A stretch of DNA of 64,000 nt from Halonotius pteroides (lineage in GTDB: Archaea; Halobacteriota; Halobacteria; Halobacteriales; Haloferacaceae), in assembly GCF_003605635.1 (NCBI RefSeq), contig NZ_QMDW01000002.1:1-64000 (forward strand), in the 5' to 3' direction. Every line of letters starts with the position of its first letter. Position 1 is the first letter of the stretch. Positions 52,257 to 60,284 of the stretch are shown here, piece by piece. Under the pieces are notes generated by a model, which worked only from the letters and a program-made list of their open reading frames with translations, searched no databases and was not told where the DNA came from. The translations under genes and the position numbers were made by a program.

Positions 52257-52634
52257 ATGGGCTCCGCATCGACACCCGAGGCTCTCGCCGAGGACAGCGA
52301 TCTTGATTTTACCCACCTGTTGTCCTGTGTGTTCGGGATCCGGGATCACGAACGCCGAACCTACCTCACGTTACACAACCACGCTGGCAGCACCGTCGAG
52401 GAGTTAGCGGCTGTCCTTGATCGGGATCGAAGCAATGTCAACCGGTCGCTGTCGACACTCCATCAGAAAGGGCTCGTCGAACGGGAACGACGCCTGCTAG
52501 ATTCGGGTGGCTACGTCTATCAGTACACCGCCGTCGATATCGACGCCGCCAGAGAGATGCTGCATGCAGGACTCGACGAGTGGGTGGATGCCGTCCACGA
52601 CGAGATCGATCAGTTTGGAACCGACGAGTCGTAA
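52257..52634 (+). CDS. Winged helix-turn-helix regulator
   Basis: A 125-residue TrmB/MarR-like regulator. The HTH is STVEELAAVLDRDRSNVNRSLSTLHQKG (about residues 44-71), followed by a wing ERERRLLDSGGYVYQYTAVD. A C-terminal helix (AREMLHAGLDEWVDAVHDEID) probably dimerises. The target is unknown; thrC is 39 bp downstream with its own TTTTTACC box. Confidence 0.82.
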   Translation: MGSASTPEALAEDSDLDFTHLLSCVFGIRDHERRTYLTLHNHAGSTVEELAAVLDRDRSNVNRSLSTLHQKGLVERERRLLDSGGYVYQYTAVDIDAAREMLHAGLDEWVDAVHDEIDQFGTDES

Positions 52635-52673
52635 CCGACCGGCTTTTTACCGCGCCGCGACCATACGCAGATA

Positions 52674-54068
52674 ATGAGTCTTGAGCTGTCCGCGCCGCCA
52701 CAGTCGGAGCCGGCGTGTGCCGACGACGGGGTCTGGTTGGAATGTATCGACTGCGGCGAGCAGTTTGCGCCCTTCGAGGAGATCCACTACACCTGTGCCG
52801 ACTGCGATGGGCTCCTCGAAGTCCGGTACGCCGACCCGCCGACCTTCGAGGCGTTCGAGGGAAGCGGCGTCTGGCGGTACAACGCGGCCCTTCCGTTCAA
52901 GCGAGGCGTCACGCTCCCGGAGGGCGATACCCCGCTGCATGAGGTGCCACGGCTTCGCGAGGAGATCGGCGTCGACAGCCTCCGAATCAAACACGAGGGG
53001 ATGAACCCAACCGGCGCGTTCAAGGATCGTGGGATGACCGTCGGCGTCGCCGTTGCCAAGGAACTCGGCGTCGGTCGGCTGGCCTGTGCCTCGACCGGTA
53101 ATACCAGCGCGGCACTGGCTGCCTACGGGGCCCGTGGCGACATGGAGACGCTCGTGTTGCTCCCAAAGGGTAAGGTTGCCGCCGGTAAGATCGCCCAAGC
53201 TAGCCTCCATGACGCGCGTATTCTTGAGGTTGACGGCAACTTCGATAGCTGTCTCGATATCGTCCAAGAGCTTGCTGGCCGCGGTGAGGTCTACCTGCTC
53301 AACTCACTGAATCCATTCCGGCTTGAGGGCCAGAAAACCATCGGCTTTGAGATCCTCGAAGAGCATTATGAGGAGTACGGCGAGTATCCGGACCGGATCG
53401 TGCTGCCGGTCGGCAACGCCGGCAACACCGCGGCCCTCTACAAGGCGTTCCGCGAACTCGTTGCGAGTGGCGCTCTCGAGGAAAGCGAGGTGCCGACACT
53501 CACCGGTGTCCAAGCGGAGGGGGCGGCACCGATGGTTGAGGCCGTCAGAAACAATCGTGACGAGATCCAGCGGTGGGATGACGTGGAGACACGCGCAACG
53601 GCAATCCGTATCGGCAACCCCGTCAACGCGCCGAAGGCCCTGCCGGGGATCTACAACACCGGCGGTACCGCTGTCGCCGTTAGTGACGACGAGATCACCG
53701 CCGCGCAGCGACAACTCGCTGAGACGGGGGTCGGCGTCGAACCCGCCTCCGCGGCGTCGGTCGCTGGGCTGCGCAAGCTTCGGGCGAGTGGCGAAATCAG
53801 TGCCGACGAATCGGTTGTCTGTCTGACGACCGGTCATCTGTTGAAAGACCCAGACGAGGCCTTCAATGCTGGCGGTGATCCCGAGCCGGTGCCGAACGAC
53901 ACTGATGCCGTGTTGGAACATATCAACGATAGCAATGAGACGGTGGCTGGACGTGTGGCACAGCAGTTCTCGAAGGTAGCCGACTCCTCGGCGGTGCCGG
54001 CTATCATTGGTGGCGGGCTTGGACTCGCCTATCTTGGCTATCGAGTGCTGCGATCAGACGACGCCTGA
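52674..54068 (+). CDS. thrC: Threonine synthase with C-terminal hydrophobic tail
   Basis: A 464-residue PLP enzyme converting O-phosphohomoserine to threonine. An N-terminal zinc-ribbon-like segment LECIDCGEQF...YTCADCDG is followed by the PLP lysine in NPTGAFKDRGM (about residue 117), the STGNTSAALAAYGARG loop and VGNAGNTAAL. The catalytic part ends near residue 412. About 50 further residues follow, including VPAIIGGGLGLAYLGYRVL, which could span the membrane; this tail is unusual for the family. The archaellin pair lies downstream. Confidence 0.93.
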   Translation: MSLELSAPPQSEPACADDGVWLECIDCGEQFAPFEEIHYTCADCDGLLEVRYADPPTFEAFEGSGVWRYNAALPFKRGVTLPEGDTPLHEVPRLREEIGVDSLRIKHEGMNPTGAFKDRGMTVGVAVAKELGVGRLACASTGNTSAALAAYGARGDMETLVLLPKGKVAAGKIAQASLHDARILEVDGNFDSCLDIVQELAGRGEVYLLNSLNPFRLEGQKTIGFEILEEHYEEYGEYPDRIVLPVGNAGNTAALYKAFRELVASGALEESEVPTLTGVQAEGAAPMVEAVRNNRDEIQRWDDVETRATAIRIGNPVNAPKALPGIYNTGGTAVAVSDDEITAAQRQLAETGVGVEPASAASVAGLRKLRASGEISADESVVCLTTGHLLKDPDEAFNAGGDPEPVPNDTDAVLEHINDSNETVAGRVAQQFSKVADSSAVPAIIGGGLGLAYLGYRVLRSDDA

Positions 54069-54289
54069 CGGGAACCGCACCGTCCTGTCGGTTCCGATGA
54101 CCTGAGCTGGTTTTGTTGCAAATTTTAACTTTTGAGGTTGAGGCGTCGCACTCACCGTTTCACTGATGCGTTACCATTGGTCTCTATTCGTTTGAGTATC
54201 AATCCTGAAAACTTGCGGGGTAGATATATACCCATCCTCTACGTTTATCCGATAGCGTCTGACCTATTCCGGGCAGGCGTACTACTCCC
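54069..54289 (+). promoter_or_regulatory. Promoter region of archaellin 4
   Basis: A 221-bp AT-rich gap. TAGATATATA at 54221-54230 is a clear TATA box about 60 nt before the ATG, predicting a leader of about 35 nt that starts at the hairpin described below. Confidence 0.6.
54259..54276 (+). promoter_or_regulatory. Leader hairpin of archaellin gene 4
   Basis: CTG(a)CC can pair with GG(g)CAG over 5 bp with an internal A/G mismatch or bulge. The stem is followed by GCGTAC and the ATG 13 nt after it. It is the weakest of the five leader stems. Confidence 0.4.
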
Positions 54290-54886
54290 ATGTTCGACAC
54301 TGACGATCGAGGTCAGGTAGGGATAGGTACACTCATCGTGTTCATCGCGATGGTGCTCGTCGCAGCGATCGCGGCGGGTGTGCTTATCAATACCGCTGGC
54401 CTCCTGCAAGCACAGGCACAGCAAACAGGTGAAGAGACGACTGCTGAAGTGAGTGATGTTGTTCAGATTACTGAGGTTATAGGAACAGACTCACTAGACG
54501 GTGATAGCGATGGAAAGCTAGATCTAATCAACGCCTCGGTTCGGCTAGCATCTGGATCCGATCCGGTGAATGTGAGTCAAGCATCGTACACCATCTCAAG
54601 TCCACGAGGCAACGCTACTGTAATAAGTGGAAATAACAACGATAATGGTGCAATTAGTCATACCCGAATTCAAGGTATGGATAGTAGCGATGGCTCAGTC
54701 CTTAAAGATCAAGAAGATCTGCTAGCGGTAGAGATTGACCTAGAGAAGGAAAATGGGATTGAACCGCTTGGAGAGTCACAGAGTGTCAAACTTATACTTC
54801 AAGCACCCGCTGGCGGACAGACATTCAAGGAACTGAAGACACCGCGGAATATTGAGGACAGCGAGTCAGACAGCTACATCCTCTAA
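54290..54886 (+). CDS. arlA: Archaellin (second locus)
   Basis: A 198-residue filament subunit with signal [15 protein letters not shown] and the conserved core helix. The outer domain shares [15 protein letters not shown] and [14 protein letters not shown] patterns with 55053. The C-terminus is [18 protein letters not shown]. Its 5' ~130 bases (including CAGGTAGGGATAGGTACACT) match the archaellin at 34913 much better than 55053. It is 18 kb from the main cluster, with its own promoter. Confidence 0.95.
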   Translation: MFDTDDRGQVGIGTLIVFIAMVLVAAIAAGVLINTAGLLQAQAQQTGEETTAEVSDVVQITEVIGTDSLDGDSDGKLDLINASVRLASGSDPVNVSQASYTISSPRGNATVISGNNNDNGAISHTRIQGMDSSDGSVLKDQEDLLAVEIDLEKENGIEPLGESQSVKLILQAPAGGQTFKELKTPRNIEDSESDSYIL

Positions 54887-54898
54887 GCTGACCGCTGC

Positions 54899-54906
54899 TT
54901 TCTTTT
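54899..54906 (+). terminator. T-rich terminator after archaellin 4
   Basis: A T-rich run (TTTCTTTT) about 13 bp after the stop codon. Confidence 0.35.
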
Positions 54907-55021
54907 GAAATACATTTATTACCTCCGTTGGTTCTGTGTATATAGAAGAATCTTTGATTATCAGTATTAATAAGCGAAGGATGAGACATATATGAATCCG
55001 CGTTCATAGATTGAATATCGT

Positions 55022-55039
55022 CTGACCCGTTCCGGGCAG
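55022..55039 (+). promoter_or_regulatory. Leader hairpin of archaellin gene 5
   Basis: CTG(a)CCCG and CGGGCAG pair over 7 bp with one bulged A and a TTC loop. GCGTAC follows and the ATG is 13 nt after the stem. A TATA-like ACATATATG near 54988 predicts a start close to the hairpin. Confidence 0.55.
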
Positions 55040-55052
55040 GCGTACGAATACC

Positions 55053-55664
55053 ATGTTCGACACAGACGATCGAGGTCAGGTGGGAATCGGGACGCTCATC
55101 GTGTTCATCGCGATGGTTTTAGTCGCAGCGATTGCGGCAGGTGTCCTGATCAACACTGCAGGCCTTCTACAAGCACAGGCACAACAAACAGGTGAAGAAA
55201 CAACCGCCGAAGTCAGTGACGTCATACAAGTCGGTGAAGTGGTCGGGTTTGAAGCAAACGTTAAGCAGGATCCCAGTACTAATTCTGCTGAGAATAAAAC
55301 AATCACACACGTAAACGCATCCCTTCGGCTTGCCTCAGGTTCCGATCCAATCAATGTGAGCCAGGCCTCGTACACCATCTCAAGCCCACGAGGAGAAGCA
55401 ACTGTATTGAGTGGTAATAACCGCACGAATGATGCAATTGAATATTTCCAAGTCCAAGGAATGGACGGTGACGACGGTACCGTTCTGAAAGATCAAGAGG
55501 ATCTGCTTACGGCTGAGATAAACCTAACTAGCCAGAGTGGGATCTCTGGGCTCGAGTCATCAGAGTCAATAAAGCTCATCATCCAAGCACCTGCAGGTGG
55601 ACAGACGTTCAAGGAACTGAAGACACCGCGGAACATCGAAGAGAACTCCAGCTTCATCCTCTAA
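55053..55664 (+). CDS. arlA: Archaellin (second locus)
   Basis: A 203-residue filament subunit with signal [15 protein letters not shown]. The outer domain has NKT-, NAS-, NVS- and NRT-type sequons. The C-terminal half is close to 54290 ([27 protein letters not shown]) while its 5' core codons resemble 35841. It has its own promoter and hairpin and is followed by a strong T-rich terminator. It is convergent with serA. Confidence 0.95.
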   Translation: MFDTDDRGQVGIGTLIVFIAMVLVAAIAAGVLINTAGLLQAQAQQTGEETTAEVSDVIQVGEVVGFEANVKQDPSTNSAENKTITHVNASLRLASGSDPINVSQASYTISSPRGEATVLSGNNRTNDAIEYFQVQGMDGDDGTVLKDQEDLLTAEINLTSQSGISGLESSESIKLIIQAPAGGQTFKELKTPRNIEENSSFIL

Positions 55665-55675
55665 GTCGAGCGTAG

Positions 55676-55691
55676 TTTTTCTACCGTTTTT
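55676..55691 (+). terminator. Double oligo-T terminator after archaellin 5
   Basis: TTTTTCTACCGTTTTT, two T5 runs starting 12 bp after the stop codon, fits archaeal termination and separates this gene from convergent serA. Confidence 0.6.
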
Positions 55692-55788
55692 ATCGGGTGA
55701 AGTCGTCTGCCACGGCGAACGATAATATTGCGACAATAATTTTCATGATAGAAAAGTTGCAAATGGCGACTATCGCTGCTAAATGCAG

Positions 55789-57375
55789 CTATTCTTGATC
55801 AAGCGTAATCGACGTGATATCGGTGATCCGCTCGTCGGCAAGCAGTTGCTCGACAACCGCATCCGGCACATCGACATCCAGATTGTAGACCGTGAGTGCT
55901 TCGCCGCCGATCGTCTCGCGAGCGTTGAACATCCCGGCGATGTTGATGTCGTTATCGCCGAGGACGCCACCGATGAAGCCGATGACACCGGGCGCATCCT
56001 TGTTGCGCGCAACAACCATATGCCCCGACGGAATGGCATCGACGCGATAGCCATCGATACGGACGATCCGTGGATCATCGCCCGCAAACAGCGTCCCCGA
56101 GACGGTCAGTTCCGTCTCGCCGTCGTCGACGGTGACGCTGACGAGACTCTGGAAATCGTCTGTCTGTCGCGTTTTCGACTCGATGACATCGATCCCACGA
56201 TCCTCCGCGAGCTGTGGGGCGTTGACCGAGTTGACCTGCCATTCAAGCGGCGTGAAGACGCCTTTCAGCGCGCTGGCGGTGACGAGATCAATGTCTTCCT
56301 CAGCGATATCGCCCTCGTAGCTGACCTCGACTGATTCGATGCGCTCGCCAAGCAGGGTGGCGGCGATCTTGCCGGCGGTTTCGGTGAGTCCAAGATACGG
56401 CTCAATCCGCGGGAAGGCGGTCTCATCGACCGATGGTGCGTTCAGGGCGTTGAGCACCGGCTCCTCGTTGAACGCGGCGATCACCTGGTCGGCGGTGTCG
56501 ACGGCGACGTTCTCTTGGGCGGCCTCGGTCGACGCGCCGAGATGCGGCGTGACGACGATCTCGTCGACATCCAACAGCGGTGAGTCCTCACTAAGCGGTT
56601 CCTCGGCAAACACGTCGAGTGCCGCGCCGGCCATCGGGCCGTCCTCGACGGCCGCAGCGAGGGCAGCCTCGTCGACGATCCCGCCACGGGCACAGTTGAT
56701 GAGGAATCCGTCGTCCAGCAGTTCGAGTTCGTCGCTGCTGATCATGTTTTCTGTCTCCGGGAGCAGCGGCGTGTGGATCGTCACGAAGTCAGCGAGCTCG
56801 AGGCACTCATCGAGGTCGTCGATAAGCTCTGCGCCAAACTGGTCGGCGCGCTCCTGAGAGATGTAGGGATCGAAGACGACAAGATCCATTCCAAGGCTGT
56901 CAAGCCGTTTGGCGACCTCCTGGCCGACACGGCCGAGCCCGACGATGCCCAGTGTCTTGTTGTTGACCTCGTAGCCGAGATACTCAGATTTCGCCCACTC
57001 GCCGTCTTTCAGGCGGGTATGGGACTGCGGGATCCAGCGGGCGGCGGCAAAGGCCATCGCTACCGTATGTTCGGCGGCGGCGCGGACGTTGCCCTGCGGC
57101 GCGTTGGCGACGATGACGCCGTGGTCGGTGGCGGCTTCGATGTCGATGTTGTCGACGCCGATGCCGGCCCGTCCGACGATGACGAGGTCGTCGGCCGCCG
57201 CAAAGACCGCCTCGCTCACGTCGGTTCCCGAGCGGACGATCAGGGCGTTGGCATCGGCGACCGCATCCAGTAGTGCGTCGCCATCGATTTCATACTCGGT
57301 CTGCACCTCGTGGCCGGCTTCACGCAACCGATCGAGTCCTGTGTCATCGATCGGATCCGTGACGAGTACCTTCAT
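55789..57375 (-). CDS. serA: D-3-phosphoglycerate dehydrogenase
   Basis: A 528-residue enzyme for the first step of serine synthesis. It has VLVTDPIDDTGLDRL, the Rossmann motif GIVGLGRVGQEVAKR (about residues 142-156), INCARGGIVDEAAL, and catalytic His in VVTPHLGAST (about 279-288). An intervening ASB domain and a C-terminal ACT domain with DAPGVIGFIGGVLGDNDINIA (about 450-470) give the long SerA type. The ATG at 57375 starts the family. A TATA-like ACAATAAAAG lies about 60 nt upstream; no Shine-Dalgarno is seen. Confidence 0.96.
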   Translation of the reverse strand: MKVLVTDPIDDTGLDRLREAGHEVQTEYEIDGDALLDAVADANALIVRSGTDVSEAVFAAADDLVIVGRAGIGVDNIDIEAATDHGVIVANAPQGNVRAAAEHTVAMAFAAARWIPQSHTRLKDGEWAKSEYLGYEVNNKTLGIVGLGRVGQEVAKRLDSLGMDLVVFDPYISQERADQFGAELIDDLDECLELADFVTIHTPLLPETENMISSDELELLDDGFLINCARGGIVDEAALAAAVEDGPMAGAALDVFAEEPLSEDSPLLDVDEIVVTPHLGASTEAAQENVAVDTADQVIAAFNEEPVLNALNAPSVDETAFPRIEPYLGLTETAGKIAATLLGERIESVEVSYEGDIAEEDIDLVTASALKGVFTPLEWQVNSVNAPQLAEDRGIDVIESKTRQTDDFQSLVSVTVDDGETELTVSGTLFAGDDPRIVRIDGYRVDAIPSGHMVVARNKDAPGVIGFIGGVLGDNDINIAGMFNARETIGGEALTVYNLDVDVPDAVVEQLLADERITDITSITLDQE

Positions 57376-57504
57376 ACCGAATCGATCCCGGGCAGCGGGG
57401 TAAAGCGTTTCCACTTCGGGTAGCGATTCGATCTCTTTTATTGTCACAGCAAAACACGCGGCTGCCAGCAGCAAGGTGTGTGCGATTGTGGCTGCAACTG
57501 CGCC

Positions 57505-57780
57505 CTACAGCGGTGGCTCGTCGGTAGCCTCGATCAACCTCTCTTTTTCGCTTCGGCGGAGCTGTTTGATCTCATACTCACGGCTCATCGCGGTGGATTT
57601 CGAGTCGAACGCGGCGAGATAGACACACGTGACCGGTGTTCGGCCACGGGTGTATTTTGCGCCGTCGCCGGCGTTGTGCTCGGTAAGTCGGCGTTCGGGA
57701 TCGGTTGTGTAGCCGGCGTAGTAGCTCTCGTCGGCACAGCGGAGGATGTAGACGTAGTGATCGGCGTCGAGTGTGGTCAT
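57505..57780 (-). CDS. GIY-YIG domain nuclease family protein
   Basis: A 91-residue UPF0213/YhbQ-type GIY-YIG protein. The motif is [17 protein letters not shown] (GIY as VYI, YIG as YAG, residues 9-25), followed by [21 protein letters not shown] and the Glu-containing [18 protein letters not shown]. It may process branched or damaged DNA. It is upstream of serA in the same direction with a 129-bp gap. Confidence 0.88.
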   Translation of the reverse strand: MTTLDADHYVYILRCADESYYAGYTTDPERRLTEHNAGDGAKYTRGRTPVTCVYLAAFDSKSTAMSREYEIKQLRRSEKERLIEATDEPPL

Positions 57781-57999
57781 ATCGTGACGGTAGCTGTGAG
57801 TGCCGAAAGGGAGGTAAGTCGTTGGTTTCGACCGGCGGCCGTCAGCAGCGTCGCGATCGCGCCGTATATAAACCCACCGTCTCCGGAGATCAATGAGGTG
57901 GCGATTCGGTGCACACAGCACTCAAGCCGACCGGATCGGCGGGCGAGCGTGTCGGGACATGGTAATCCTTATTATGGAGGCTGGGGTACGAGGCACTGC

Positions 58000-58167
58000 A
58001 TGGCAGATCTTATCGTCAAAGCAGCGGTCAAAGAGGCCCTGAGCGACAAGAACGTAGCTTCTGATTTCTACGACGCACTCGATGCGGAAGTCGAGGAGCT
58101 ACTCGAAGACGCAGCCCGACGTGCCGAGGATAACGATCGGAAGACGGTGCAGCCGCGCGACCTCTAA
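58000..58167 (+). CDS. DUF1931 histone-fold protein
   Basis: A 55-residue protein beginning MADLIVKAAVKEALSDKNVAS and ending RRAEDNDRKTVQPRDL. It matches the archaeal DUF1931 family, which has a histone-fold-like helix pattern, and it is short here. It may bind DNA as a dimer. A TTATTATG box lies about 30 nt upstream, and a T6 run follows about 22 bp after the stop. It is divergent from the GIY-YIG gene and convergent with rpiA. Confidence 0.88.
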   Translation: MADLIVKAAVKEALSDKNVASDFYDALDAEVEELLEDAARRAEDNDRKTVQPRDL

Positions 58168-58188
58168 GTCGGCACTCGTTGTTCCTGC

Positions 58189-58194
58189 TTTTTT
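58189..58194 (+). terminator. Oligo-T terminator after DUF1931 gene
   Basis: T6 about 22 bp after the DUF1931 stop codon. Confidence 0.5.
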
Positions 58195-58226
58195 GACACC
58201 GCCGAGTGATATCGCTCGCCGAGGCG

Positions 58227-58919
58227 TTAGTACGTCGTCGTCGAGACGCCGTCAGCCGTGCCGACCGAAACGGTTGTTGCACACTCAATGAACAATCCAT
58301 GTTCAACGACGCCCGTCACCGCCGAGAGTTGTGTCGCCAGCGATTCGGGATCGGCAATCGTTCCAAAGTCGACATCGCAGACGAGGTTTCCGTTGTCGGT
58401 GACGACCGGGCCGTCCTTGTTGGCCGCATCACGGAGCATCGGCTCCCCGCCGAGTGAACGGACGGCATCGGCGACAACCGTGTGGGCGTCCGGCAGCACT
58501 TCGAGTGCCACCGGGTGATCGAGAGCGTCGGTGAGCTTTGTCTCATCGACGACGAGATGGACGGCGTCGGCCGCAGTGGCGACAAGCTTCTCCCGGCTGT
58601 GGGCCGCGCCGCCGCCTTTGAGACAGCTACCAGTGTCACGGACGAACTGATCGGCTCCGTCGATAGCGATGTCGACCCCGTCGACCGAATCGAGGCTACG
58701 GAGCGGAATTCCACAGTCGAGGGCGCGTTGGCGAGCCCCGAAGGAGGTCGGGACGCCGACAATATCGAGGCCATCGTCGACAGCGTCACCTAGTGCCTCG
58801 ATGGCGTAGGCTGCGGTACTCCCGGTGCCGAGGCCGACGACCATCCCCGGCTCAACGGTGTCGGCTGCGGCCTCGCCGGCGCGTCGTTTCGCGGCGTCGC
58901 TGCCACCAGTCGATTTCAT
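58227..58919 (-). CDS. rpiA: Ribose-5-phosphate isomerase A
   Basis: A 230-residue isomerase linking ribulose and ribose 5-phosphate. VVGLGTGSTAAYAIEAL (about 27-43), GVPTSFGARQRAL, the active-site DGVDIAIDGADQF and CLKGGGAAHSREK are conserved. The ATG at 58919 is taken as start; an in-frame ATG 27 bp upstream (MSFRETPSG) is an alternative. It is 91 bp downstream of orc in the same direction. Confidence 0.95.
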   Translation of the reverse strand: MKSTGGSDAAKRRAGEAAADTVEPGMVVGLGTGSTAAYAIEALGDAVDDGLDIVGVPTSFGARQRALDCGIPLRSLDSVDGVDIAIDGADQFVRDTGSCLKGGGAAHSREKLVATAADAVHLVVDETKLTDALDHPVALEVLPDAHTVVADAVRSLGGEPMLRDAANKDGPVVTDNGNLVCDVDFGTIADPESLATQLSAVTGVVEHGLFIECATTVSVGTADGVSTTTY

Positions 58920-59010
58920 ACCTGAGGGTGTCTCACGGAAAGACATACAGCTATCGGAGGCGACTGCCCCGGCTGCCAGATGCATACACGCCGCCGACTT
59001 CTCACGGTCG

Positions 59011-60135
59011 TTACTCAAGCCGGTCGACAATGGCCGATTGCTCGTACGCAAGGCTGAGCTCCCGGGAGCGACCCCGCCCGTCGACATCGGCGTACGTGGC
59101 GGTGATCAGCCCAAGCTGGTCGAGTTTGTTGACCAGTTCGGAGTAGCGGGTGTACCCCAGCCCGGTCTCCTCGCTGAAGACCGCATAGACCTCACCGGCC
59201 TGTTTGCCGTCGTGATCAAGCAGCACCTCGATCAGGGCGCGTTCGGACTCCGAGAGCCCCTCCAGAGACCGCGAGAGGTGGACGTGTTTCGATTTCTCGT
59301 AGGCGGCTTCGATATCCTCGTCGGTGATGGTACGGGAGGCTCGCATCTCGGCCTGAAGGCCGGCCCGACGGAGTAGGTCGATACCGACCCGAAGGTCGCC
59401 GCTGTCGGCGGTGTACTCCGTGACCGTATCGAGCTCCGGGCTCCCGATGACCCCGTCATGGAAGCCACGTTTGACCCGTTCTCGGAGGATCGAAGCGATC
59501 TCCTCGGTCGAATAGCGTGGAAAGTAGATCTCCTCGGGACGGAAGACGCTCTGTACCCGGCCGTCGAGGTCGTCGATAACATCAAGCGAGAGATCCGAGG
59601 AGACGACGATGACGCCGATCTTCGCGCCCGAATGCACCTCGTGGGCCCGCAGCAGCGAGTACAGCGTGTCGCCGGCCTCGTTTTCGTAAAACAGGTAGTT
59701 GATATCGTCTAAGGCGACAACGAGGACGGTCTCCGCTTCGACAAGGCGGTCGGTCAGTTGGCCGAAGAGCTTCTTAAACGAGATGCCGGAGGCCGGCGGC
59801 TCATACTCAAAGACACCCTCGAAGAGCCGCGAGAAAACGGCGTACCGCGTCGAATCGACCTGGCAGTTGACCTGGACGACCTCGATGTCGCTTTTGCCGC
59901 CGAGCTCCCCGAAGAGCTTCTGGACGGCGGTCGTTTTCCCGGTGCCGGGCGGTCCACGGATCATCGTGTTGAGCGGCCGCGACCCTCTGACCGCGGGGCG
60001 GAGAGCGTATTTCAGGCTCTCCAGTTGGCTCTCGCGGTGATGGAAGGTCTCAGGGAGGTAGTCGATCTCGAAGACGTGTTCGTTGCGGAACACGGATTCG
60101 TCCCACGACAACATCTCCTCCGAATCGTCAGCCAT
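59011..60135 (-). CDS. orc: Orc1/Cdc6 family replication initiation protein
   Basis: A 374-residue AAA+ ATPase. It has Walker A IRGPPGTGKTTAVQ (about 59-72), Walker B VLVVALDDINYLFY (DD, about 142-155), sensor 1 VIVVSSDLSLDVID, sensor 2 SGDLRVGIDLLRRAG and a C-terminal winged helix (about 295-374). Haloarchaea have many Orc paralogues. No origin-like repeats are visible in the 145-bp upstream gap, so this one need not mark an origin. Confidence 0.93.
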   Translation of the reverse strand: MADDSEEMLSWDESVFRNEHVFEIDYLPETFHHRESQLESLKYALRPAVRGSRPLNTMIRGPPGTGKTTAVQKLFGELGGKSDIEVVQVNCQVDSTRYAVFSRLFEGVFEYEPPASGISFKKLFGQLTDRLVEAETVLVVALDDINYLFYENEAGDTLYSLLRAHEVHSGAKIGVIVVSSDLSLDVIDDLDGRVQSVFRPEEIYFPRYSTEEIASILRERVKRGFHDGVIGSPELDTVTEYTADSGDLRVGIDLLRRAGLQAEMRASRTITDEDIEAAYEKSKHVHLSRSLEGLSESERALIEVLLDHDGKQAGEVYAVFSEETGLGYTRYSELVNKLDQLGLITATYADVDGRGRSRELSLAYEQSAIVDRLE

Positions 60136-60214
60136 CTGGCTACCACCACCGCGGCCGTCCACTTAATCATTCCCCGGCAGGCCCCTCGACGCCGGTCTGT
60201 GGCCGGATGGACAC

Positions 60215-60221
60215 CCTTTTG
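60215..60221 (+). promoter_or_regulatory. TATA-like box upstream of purU mini-ORF
   Basis: CCTTTTG lies about 28 nt before the ATG at 60246, the spacing seen for the leaderless genes pspAB and hemC here. It therefore points to the mini-ORF rather than purU as the first start codon. Confidence 0.4.
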
Positions 60222-60245
60222 CCTGGCGGTAGCGTTCGCCCGGGC

Positions 60246-60284
60246 ATGACCCACGACGACGGCGAGACGGAGGTGTGGCGATGA
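60246..60284 (+). CDS. Candidate upstream mini-ORF of purU (12 aa)
   Basis: ATG at 60246 encodes MTHDDGETEVWR and its TGA overlaps the purU start as ATGA. The purU ribosome-binding site GGAGGTG (60269-60275) is inside it. The -28 box suggests it could be read leaderless, with purU reached by reinitiation. Translation is unproven. Confidence 0.4.
   Translation: MTHDDGETEVWR

Noticed and set aside
59011-60280. Replication origin next to orc
   Set aside because: The 145-bp upstream gap and nearby gaps show no long inverted origin-recognition-box repeats or extended AT-rich unwinding element.
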